This document shows, one piece after another, positions 1-5,393 of a stretch of 6,688 nucleotides of DNA; the stretch's first letter is position 1; the number at the start of each line of letters is the position of its first letter. Source of the DNA: Verrucomicrobiota bacterium (lineage in GTDB: Bacteria; Verrucomicrobiota; Verrucomicrobiia; Chthoniobacterales; UBA10450). The stretch spans positions 1 through 6,688 of the forward strand of contig QHNB01000127.1 of NCBI GenBank assembly GCA_003217965.1, in the 5' to 3' direction. The notes below the pieces were generated by a model, which worked only from the letters and a program-made list of their open reading frames with translations, had not been told where the DNA came from and ran no database searches. The position numbers and the translations under genes are program-made.

Positions 1-2435
1 AATACGCGATGGACATCACCTATGGAACGAATTCCGAGTTCGGTTTCGATTACCTGCGCGATAACGGAATGGCGACCACGCGCGAGCAACAGGTACAGCG
101 CGGTTACAATTACGCCATCGTCGACGAAGTCGATTCCATCCTGATCGATGAAGCGCGGACACCGCTAATTATCAGCGGACCGGCTACGATTTCGACCCAT
201 CAATACGACAAATGGAAGCCTTTGGTGGAGCAGCTGGTGCGCAAGCAAACCATGCTCTGCAATCGCATCGCCAGTGAAGCGAAGGAAAAATTCGAGGCCG
301 GGGAAATCGAAGAGGGCGGTTTGCTCATGTTCAAGGTCAAGTTGGGTCAGCCGCGGAACAAGCAGCTGTTGCGCATGATGGAAGATCCGGAAAAACGCAA
401 GGCGGTCGATAAGGCCGAGCTCTCCTTTTATCAGGACACGCGCAAAGAAGAACTCTTCGCCTTGAAAGAAGAATTGTTCTTCACCATCGACGAAAAATCG
501 CAGGACGCAGATTTGTCGGAGCAGGGCCGTTCCTTTATGAACCCGGACGACCCGAATGCGTTCGTCCTGCCGGATTTGATCAGCGAGTTCACCGAGATCG
601 ATCTCAATCAGACTCTCAGTGACGAACAGCGCGAGAAATTGAAGGCGGAGCGCCAGCAGCATTGCGACGCCCAGGCGGAGCGGATCCATAACATATCGCA
701 GCTGCTCCGCGCTTATTGTTTGTTTGAAAAGGACGTTCAATACGTCGTCGAGGAAAACAAAGTGGTGATCGTAGATGAATTCACTGGGCGCAAAATGCCG
801 GGGCGACGTTGGAGCGACGGGTTGCATCAGGCGGTCGAGGCGAAGGAAGGGGTGCAGATCGATCGCGAGACCCAAACGCTGGCTACGATCACGATTCAAA
901 ATTATTTCCGGCTTTACCAAAAACTGGCCGGCATGACGGGAACGGCCGAGACGGAAGCGAACGAGTTTCACGACATCTACAAACTCGACGTGGCGGTTAT
1001 CCCGACGAATCGACCGGTGGCGCGAAAGGACGCCAACGACCATATCTACAAAACGCGCCGGGAGAAATACAACGCCGTCATTAATGAAATCAAAGAATGC
1101 CACGCGAAAACACAGCCGGTCCTGGTCGGCACGGTGAGCGTGGAGGCGAGCGAATTACTTTCACGCATGCTGAAGCGTGAAAAAATTCCGCACAATGTGC
1201 TAAACGCGAAATTTCATATGCAAGAGGCGGAGATCGTGGCCCGCGCCGGCCAAGCCGGAACAGTCACGATTTCAACGAATATGGCTGGCCGCGGCACGGA
1301 CATTAAACTGGGGCCGGGCGTCGCCGATCGAGGTGGACTTTATGTCATCGGGACAGAGCGCCATGAATCGCGCCGCATCGACCGCCAGCTGCGTGGACGT
1401 TGTGCGCGACAGGGTGATCCGGGCGCCTCGCGTTTCTACGTCAGTTTCGAGGACGATCTGATGCGGAATTTTGGCGCCGCTGATCGCATGACGAAGATCA
1501 TGGAGCGTTTCGGTCTCGAAGAAGGGCAGGAACTCGAGCACCCGTGGTTGAATAAATCGGTTGAAACGGCGCAAAAACGAGTCGAGCAGCGCAATTATCT
1601 CATTCGCAAACGCACGCTCGACATGGATGACGTGATGAATAATCAACGCGAAGTCGTTTACGGCTATCGCAACGAAGTCATCGACAGCGAGGAGCCGCGC
1701 ACACTGATTTACGAAGTCATTGACGAAGCGGTGCCGGCCAAAGTTCGCGAGTATCTGGGCAGCGGAAAACCGGATGACGAACCGAACTACACTGGCTTGT
1801 TGCAGTGGGTAAACACGACTTTCCCCGTGGGGTTAAATAAAGAGCGTGCACAGTTTGAAAGCCGCGAGCCGGACGGGAACGCGCAGTTTTTGATCGAGAA
1901 AATCAAGGAGGCGTACGAGCGGAAATCGTCGCACGAGGAACCAACCGCAGTAAAGAGTCTGGAACGTTACATTATCCTGAACGCGATCGATCGGCTGTGG
2001 CAGGAACACCTCTATGCCATGGACGCGTTGCGCGAGGGCGTTTATCTGCGCGCCTATGCGCAAAAGGACCCGCTCGTCGAATATAAGGCGGAGGCTTACG
2101 ATATGTTCGTTGAGCTGATGGCCAACATTAAAAATGAAGTCCTGCACAATCTCTTCCGCAGCACGTCGAACTTGCAGGCATTCGAGAATTTTCTAGCGAC
2201 GCTCCCGCAATTTTTGCTGCGCGAAACCGCGCCGGGCGTGGATGGACCGCAAGCCGGGCGGCAGCGAAAGCCCGTCGGAGCGGCCATCTCCGCCGCACAC
2301 AACGGCGATTCCGATGGCGAGGTCAGACTCGATCTCGCGCCGGTGCGACGCGAGGCGCCCAAAGTGGGGCGGAACGATCCGTGCCCGTGCGGCAGCGGCA
2401 AGAAATACAAAAATTGCTGCGGCCGGGTCGCGTAG
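1..2435 (+). CDS. secA: Preprotein translocase ATPase SecA, 5'-truncated by the window edge
   Basis: SecA is the ATPase that drives unfolded preproteins through the SecYEG channel at the inner membrane. The reading frame is open from base 3, so the Met codon at base 9 is internal. By comparison with E. coli SecA about 170 N-terminal residues, including Walker A, lie upstream. Counting that Met as residue 1, I see ITYGTNSEFGFDYLRDN (3-19), the DEAD-type Walker B VDEVDS (38-43), the preprotein cross-linking domain (about 60-260), GRRWSDGLHQAVEAKEGVQ (265-283), GMTGTAETEA (308-317), motif V TNMAGRGTDI (423-432) and motif VI QLRGRCARQGD (460-470). The scaffold/two-helix-finger region is at about 650-710. 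A C-terminal zinc-binding SEC-C motif has Cys792, Cys794, Cys803 and Cys804, after a variable linker (about 740-785). The cross-linking domain is longer than in E. coli in two places, and motif VI has CAR where E. coli has SGR. The frame is intact to the TAG at 2433-2435. Confidence 0.98.
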   Translation, partial: YAMDITYGTNSEFGFDYLRDNGMATTREQQVQRGYNYAIVDEVDSILIDEARTPLIISGPATISTHQYDKWKPLVEQLVRKQTMLCNRIASEAKEKFEAGEIEEGGLLMFKVKLGQPRNKQLLRMMEDPEKRKAVDKAELSFYQDTRKEELFALKEELFFTIDEKSQDADLSEQGRSFMNPDDPNAFVLPDLISEFTEIDLNQTLSDEQREKLKAERQQHCDAQAERIHNISQLLRAYCLFEKDVQYVVEENKVVIVDEFTGRKMPGRRWSDGLHQAVEAKEGVQIDRETQTLATITIQNYFRLYQKLAGMTGTAETEANEFHDIYKLDVAVIPTNRPVARKDANDHIYKTRREKYNAVINEIKECHAKTQPVLVGTVSVEASELLSRMLKREKIPHNVLNAKFHMQEAEIVARAGQAGTVTISTNMAGRGTDIKLGPGVADRGGLYVIGTERHESRRIDRQLRGRCARQGDPGASRFYVSFEDDLMRNFGAADRMTKIMERFGLEEGQELEHPWLNKSVETAQKRVEQRNYLIRKRTLDMDDVMNNQREVVYGYRNEVIDSEEPRTLIYEVIDEAVPAKVREYLGSGKPDDEPNYTGLLQWVNTTFPVGLNKERAQFESREPDGNAQFLIEKIKEAYERKSSHEEPTAVKSLERYIILNAIDRLWQEHLYAMDALREGVYLRAYAQKDPLVEYKAEAYDMFVELMANIKNEVLHNLFRSTSNLQAFENFLATLPQFLLRETAPGVDGPQAGRQRKPVGAAISAAHNGDSDGEVRLDLAPVRREAPKVGRNDPCPCGSGKKYKNCCGRVA

Positions 2436-2455
2436 TTTGCGCTTGAAAAAAACGG

Positions 2456-2473
2456 CCAACGCGATTGCGTTGG
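2456..2473. other. Perfect 7-bp stem-loop between secA and the next gene; minus-strand terminator-like
   Basis: CCAACGC (2456-2462) and GCGTTGG (2467-2473) are perfect inverted repeats around a four-base loop, GATT. On the plus strand a run of seven A lies just upstream (2446-2452) and no T run follows. Read on the minus strand, the hairpin is followed after three bases by seven T, which is the layout of an intrinsic terminator for antisense transcription. On the plus strand the hairpin ends five bases before the ATG at 2479, so in mRNA it would cover the position of a ribosome binding site. The structure is seen directly; both roles are inferred. Confidence 0.5.
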
Positions 2474-2478
2474 ACTCC

Positions 2479-3195
2479 ATGTCTCGCCTGGCTCTGGCCG
2501 TTCTTAGCTTTACGATTTTATTGGATTTCGCGGCGGCAGAAGACTTGCCGCTGTATCGACCGGCATTAATCGGCACGTCGCCGGATGCGATCATCAATCG
2601 CATCGACACGAAGTTGCTGCTCAAGGCGGGGCAGAAAGATGCTGCCGTCATGTTCAGCGCAGTCGTCGATTCACACGGCGACGTCAAATTGAGTGCGACT
2701 TTCCGAGGGACGCCAGATTCAAAACTGCTCGAGCAAGAAGTGCTGCGGGTGCTGAGAGACGCCAAGATGATTCCGGCGGTGCGCAATCATCAACCGATTG
2801 CGGTGTTTTATTACGGCACTGTCATTTTCCGAAAAATTAATGAGAAACCGCGTCTACGTATTTTCGCCAATCAGGAACTGAAAGAACTAAGCGGTGAAAA
2901 CGATTTCATTGGACCACAACTTTGTTTCGGAGGCGATTCGGGCTTTGCTGGTGTGCATTATCCGGAAGATCAGGTAGCGGTACCGGTGACTGGCGAGGTT
3001 GACGTTTCTCTCAAGGTCGACGCGAGCGGCAATCTGCAGGAGGAAAAGGTTGCGGCCGAACACCCGCCATTTCTCGGATTCGGCGAGGCCGCGCAGGCTG
3101 ACATTGCGAACGCGAAATTTATTCCTGCGTTTCGCAACGGCCAGCCCGTAGCCTGCGAGGTTACTCTGCCGCTTTTCTATAGCCCGAAGAGTTGA
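2479..3195 (+). CDS. Exported protein with two tandem TonB C-terminal-like repeats
   Basis: This is a predicted 238-residue protein with no family name I can assign with certainty. The ATG at 2479 gives a typical signal peptide: Arg3, a hydrophobic stretch LALAVLSFTILLDF (4-17), and a likely signal peptidase I site after AAA (18-20), before ED. The frame stays open upstream to 2242, but that part overlaps secA and has shadow-like composition. TTG codons at 2443 and 2470 are possible but weaker starts. The rest holds two similar units, about 54-117 and 171-234, offset by exactly 117 residues. Each has V-D-x-x-G followed by a strongly shared segment, AKMIPAVRNHQPIA (95-108) and AKFIPAFRNGQPVA (212-225), with 10 of 14 residues identical. 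The pattern resembles the TonB C-terminal fold, but there is no Pro-rich spacer. A periplasmic or envelope role is likely; partner and function are unknown. It starts 43 nt after secA and ends next to the glycosylase gene. Confidence 0.85.
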   Translation: MSRLALAVLSFTILLDFAAAEDLPLYRPALIGTSPDAIINRIDTKLLLKAGQKDAAVMFSAVVDSHGDVKLSATFRGTPDSKLLEQEVLRVLRDAKMIPAVRNHQPIAVFYYGTVIFRKINEKPRLRIFANQELKELSGENDFIGPQLCFGGDSGFAGVHYPEDQVAVPVTGEVDVSLKVDASGNLQEEKVAAEHPPFLGFGEAAQADIANAKFIPAFRNGQPVACEVTLPLFYSPKS

Positions 3196-3209
3196 AGTGC
3201 CGGTGATGC

Positions 3210-3215
3210 AGCAGG
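3210..3215 (+). promoter_or_regulatory. Candidate ribosome binding site for the DNA glycosylase gene
   Basis: AGCAGG differs from the consensus AGGAGG by one base and lies five bases before the ATG at 3221. It favours that start over GTG 3197, GTG 3203, ATG 3206 and ATG 3230, which lack a better-placed purine-rich site. The exception is GTG 3197, where GAAGAG at 3186-3191 is also possible. Confidence 0.3.
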
Positions 3216-3220
3216 CGCTA

Positions 3221-3793
3221 ATGGGCGAAATGATTGGCTCGGATTTTTTTCGTGGTGATCCGTTGCACTGCGCGCGTGAGTTGGTGGGGTGCGAGTTGAT
3301 TTGGGGTCGATGCGGCGGCGTGGTTGTTGAGACCGAGGCCTACAATGCAATCGGTGATGAAGCATGTCACTGTTTCGTTCGGCCGAGCACACGGGCATTT
3401 GTTGAGCGTAATCAGGCCGGTGCGGCTTACATTTATTTGAATTATGGCGTTCACTGGATGTTGAACGTACTCGTTAAAGGAAAGGAGAACGGGTTCGTCC
3501 TCATTCGGGCATTGGAACCAACGCGCGGAATCGCGCTCATGAAAAAGCGCCGTGGTATCGATGACGAGAGACAACTTTGCTCCGGCCCGGGTAAACTGAC
3601 ACAGGCACTCGACATCACGATGCGTCATCACGAAATGAATCTTTGCGCGAATGAGCGATTTTGTTTTCGCAAACCGGCTGAGTCAGTTGAAGTGGTAGCG
3701 GATCGAAGAATTGGCATCAGAGTTTCAGCCTATTTGCCGTGGAGGTTCACATTTCGCAATAACCAACACGTCAGCGTTCGGCCGAAGCTCTAG
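3221..3793 (+). CDS. mpg: 3-methyladenine DNA glycosylase, AAG/MPG family
   Basis: This is a monofunctional base-excision repair glycosylase that removes alkylated and deaminated purines such as 3-methyladenine and hypoxanthine. From ATG 3221 it has 190 residues, normal for bacterial members. VVVETEAY (34-41) carries the equivalents of human Glu125, the general base that activates water (Glu39), and Tyr127 (Tyr41). Further matches are DEACH with His50, YIYLNYGVHW (70-79) with the tyrosine that intercalates into DNA (Tyr75), RALEP (96-100), GPGKLTQAL (122-130) and the C-terminal PWRF (173-176). The segment before YIYLNYG reads ERNQAGAAY where many bacterial members have MFGPPGHAY. Length is kept and the catalytic residues are intact, so I expect activity. 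The start is uncertain: the frame is open back to GTG 3197, one base after the upstream stop, and ATG 3206 and 3230 are also possible. ATG 3221 or 3230 best matches the usual short N-terminus. It is probably co-transcribed with the upstream gene. Confidence 0.93.
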   Translation: MGEMIGSDFFRGDPLHCARELVGCELIWGRCGGVVVETEAYNAIGDEACHCFVRPSTRAFVERNQAGAAYIYLNYGVHWMLNVLVKGKENGFVLIRALEPTRGIALMKKRRGIDDERQLCSGPGKLTQALDITMRHHEMNLCANERFCFRKPAESVEVVADRRIGIRVSAYLPWRFTFRNNQHVSVRPKL

Positions 3794-3856
3794 TCGAAGC
3801 GAACGATTATCGGAATTATTTGCGACGCTCGGGGAGCGCCGCTACAGAAGAAGCGA

Positions 3857-4957
3857 ATGAGTTCGAAAAAGCAGCGCGTATTGCTGGGAATGAGCGGCGG
3901 CGTGGATTCCAGTGTCGCTGGTCATTTGCTGCGCGAGCAGGGCTACGACGTTATTGGCGTGACGATGAAGGTCTGGCCGCAGGACTGCATTACTCGGGCG
4001 GAGGACAAATGCTGCGGTCCACAAGCGGTGGCGGACGCTCGCGCCGTGGCGCACGTCCTCGGAATTCCCCATTATGTCGTGGATGAAGCCGATCAGTTCG
4101 AAAAATTGGTGATCGATTATTTCTCGAGCGAATACCAGGCCGGCCGAACGCCGAATCCGTGCGTCATGTGCAATGAGAAGTTGAAGTTCGGCAATCTTTG
4201 GCGAAAAGCGGAAGCGCTCGACTGTGATTTTATTGCCACCGGCCATTACGCGATCATTGAACATCAGGCCGACCGGGCGGTGCTTCGGAAAGGGATCGAC
4301 CAGGGTAAGGATCAATCCTATTTTTTGTTTAGTTTGCAGCAGGCACAACTGCGACGTGCCCTCACGCCGCTCGGTAAAATGTCGAAGACGGAAATCCGGG
4401 CTATCGCGCGGAAGCTAGGGCTAAAAGTCGCGGATAAAGCGGACAGCCAGGAAATTTGTTTCGTGCCTGGGCAGGACTACAAAGCATTTTTGCGATCGCA
4501 TCTTCCGGAAAGTGAATTTCACCGAGGCGGCGTTTACGATCTCAATGGCCAGTTCCTCGGAACGCATGATGGAATTGAGATGTTCACTATTGGACAGCGC
4601 AAAGGACTGCCGGGAGGCTCGGCCCGACCGCGCTATGTTGTTGATCTCGATCCGGAGACAAACCGTGTCATTGTCGGGAGCGCCGAGGATTTGCTGGTGG
4701 AAGAATTCGAGATTGATCGCGTGAATTGGGTGAGTCGTGTCGCTACGGACGACCCAATCGAGGCTACGGTTAAGATTCGCTACAATCATCGCGGAACACT
4801 GGCAACGCTGTTGCCGCTTTCCGGAAATCGCCTCCGGGTGCGATTGAGCGAAGCGCAAAAGGCGATCACGCCCGGACAGGCGGCCGTCTTTTACGATAAT
4901 GATGTCGTTCTCGGTGGTGGCTGGATTTGCCGGCAATCAGCGCTGGTCGCGGCGTGA
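3857..4957 (+). CDS. mnmA: tRNA-specific 2-thiouridylase MnmA
   Basis: MnmA adds the 2-thio group to the wobble uridine U34 of tRNA Lys, Glu and Gln. It adenylates the base with ATP and then transfers persulfide sulfur supplied by a cysteine desulfurase, directly or through a relay. The 366-residue protein is full length. The N-terminal PP-loop is GMSGGVDSS (11-19). The catalytic nucleophile is Cys102 in TPNPCVMCNEKLKFG (98-112), and the partner that receives the persulfide is Cys201 in DSQEICFVPG (196-205). Other family marks are CCGPQAVADAR (52-62), ATGHYA (127-132), KDQSYFL (151-157), FTIGQRKGL (243-251) and the C-terminal beta-barrel domain to VLGGGWI (351-357). The ATG at 3857 puts the PP-loop at its usual position and follows a purine-rich AGAAGAAG (3846-3853). 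It lies 63 nt after mpg, and its stop overlaps the cutA start. No key residue is missing. Confidence 0.98.
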   Translation: MSSKKQRVLLGMSGGVDSSVAGHLLREQGYDVIGVTMKVWPQDCITRAEDKCCGPQAVADARAVAHVLGIPHYVVDEADQFEKLVIDYFSSEYQAGRTPNPCVMCNEKLKFGNLWRKAEALDCDFIATGHYAIIEHQADRAVLRKGIDQGKDQSYFLFSLQQAQLRRALTPLGKMSKTEIRAIARKLGLKVADKADSQEICFVPGQDYKAFLRSHLPESEFHRGGVYDLNGQFLGTHDGIEMFTIGQRKGLPGGSARPRYVVDLDPETNRVIVGSAEDLLVEEFEIDRVNWVSRVATDDPIEATVKIRYNHRGTLATLLPLSGNRLRVRLSEAQKAITPGQAAVFYDNDVVLGGGWICRQSALVAA

Positions 4958-5280
4958 GCCAAGAATTCATTGTTGCCCTCAGCACCTTTCCGGACGCGGA
5001 AACGGCGCGGAAAATTTCGCGTGAACTGGTCGAGAACGCGCTGGTTGCCTGCGCCAATCTCGTTCCGGCGGTGGAATCGATCTATTTCTGGAAAGATCAG
5101 GTCGAGCAGAGTGCGGAAGTACTAGCGATTTTCAAATTGACCGCAGCACGGTTCGCCGAATTTTCGAGCCGATTGCGCCAATTGCATCCGTATGATGTCC
5201 CCGAAATCATTCGGCTGGATGTAGTCGAAGGTTCACCTGATTATTTGCGCTGGATCGGCGAGAGTTGTTCCCGAGTTTGA
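4954..5280 (+). CDS. cutA: CutA-family protein (CutA1 divalent-cation tolerance protein)
   Basis: CutA is a small, very stable trimeric protein with a ferredoxin-like fold. It was named for divalent-cation tolerance in E. coli, but its real role is unsettled. From GTG 4954 the product has 108 residues, the usual size. It shows ARKISRELVENALVACANLV (18-37), SIYFWKDQVEQSAEVLAIFK (42-61) and the signature LHPYDVPEII (77-86), ending in GSPDYLRWI (93-101). The frame is open further back to TTG 4927, but that would add residues unlike the family. The GTG overlaps the mnmA TGA as GTGA and no clear ribosome binding site precedes it, so translational coupling to mnmA is likely. The cysteine of the usual TCPD motif, proposed as a copper ligand in E. 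coli, is Phe here (STFPD, 10-14), while the histidine of HPY is kept. Confidence 0.95.
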   Translation: MSQEFIVALSTFPDAETARKISRELVENALVACANLVPAVESIYFWKDQVEQSAEVLAIFKLTAARFAEFSSRLRQLHPYDVPEIIRLDVVEGSPDYLRWIGESCSRV

Positions 5281-5301
5281 TTCGCCGGCTCGCTTATTCC
5301 G

Positions 5302-5349
5302 GTCATTCCGAACGAACGTGAGGATTCTCGCCTAACTCAGCGAATCCTC
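5302..5349. repeat. Possible degenerate copy of a dispersed intergenic repeat
   Basis: The stretch GTCATTCCGAACGAACGTG (5302-5320), followed by AGGATTCTCG (5321-5330), resembles an abundant intergenic repeat I remember from several bacterial phyla, of the form GTCATTCCGAGCGAAGCG followed by AGGAATCTC. It is followed by the inverted partner GAATCCTC (5342-5349). Only one copy lies in this window, so the repeat status rests on memory of the motif and cannot be shown here. Confidence 0.35.
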
Positions 5350-5360
5350 TCTTACTGTTT
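5320..5360 (+). terminator. Candidate terminator stem-loop between convergent cutA and permease genes
   Basis: GAGGATTC (5320-5327) and GAATCCTC (5342-5349) can form an 8-bp stem with a 14-base loop, 40 bases after the cutA stop. What follows (5350-5360) is pyrimidine-rich with three T at its end but is not a clean T run. On the minus strand no T run follows, so it would act poorly for the permease. The large loop and weak tail make it a modest candidate. The remaining bases of the 5281-5393 gap show nothing else I can name. Confidence 0.4.
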
Positions 5361-5393
5361 GCTAATTAACCAAAGAGTTGCGCAGCCCCACAT

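Noticed and set aside
165..1103. A 312-codon open frame on the minus strand inside secA
   Set aside because: It lies wholly antisense to clearly conserved SecA codons, and its translation matches no family I recognise. It has the odd composition of an antisense shadow.
2242..2478. N-terminal extension of the TonB_C-like gene overlapping the end of secA
   Set aside because: It overlaps the conserved SEC-C coding region and is rich in Arg, Pro and Ser as expected of an off-frame reading. It would also bury the signal peptide.
3218..3631. Minus-strand open frame of 137 codons opposite the DNA glycosylase
   Set aside because: It is entirely antisense to a gene with intact catalytic motifs and has no recognisable features of its own.
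3826..3838. Small inverted repeat CGCTC-GGG-GAGCG before mnmA as a terminator
   Set aside because: The stem is only 5 bp, no T run follows, and it lies in a 63-base gap inside a likely operon.
3842..4348. Minus-strand open frame of 168 codons opposite mnmA
   Set aside because: It is antisense to the PP-loop and catalytic cysteine region of MnmA, and nothing in its translation supports a gene.
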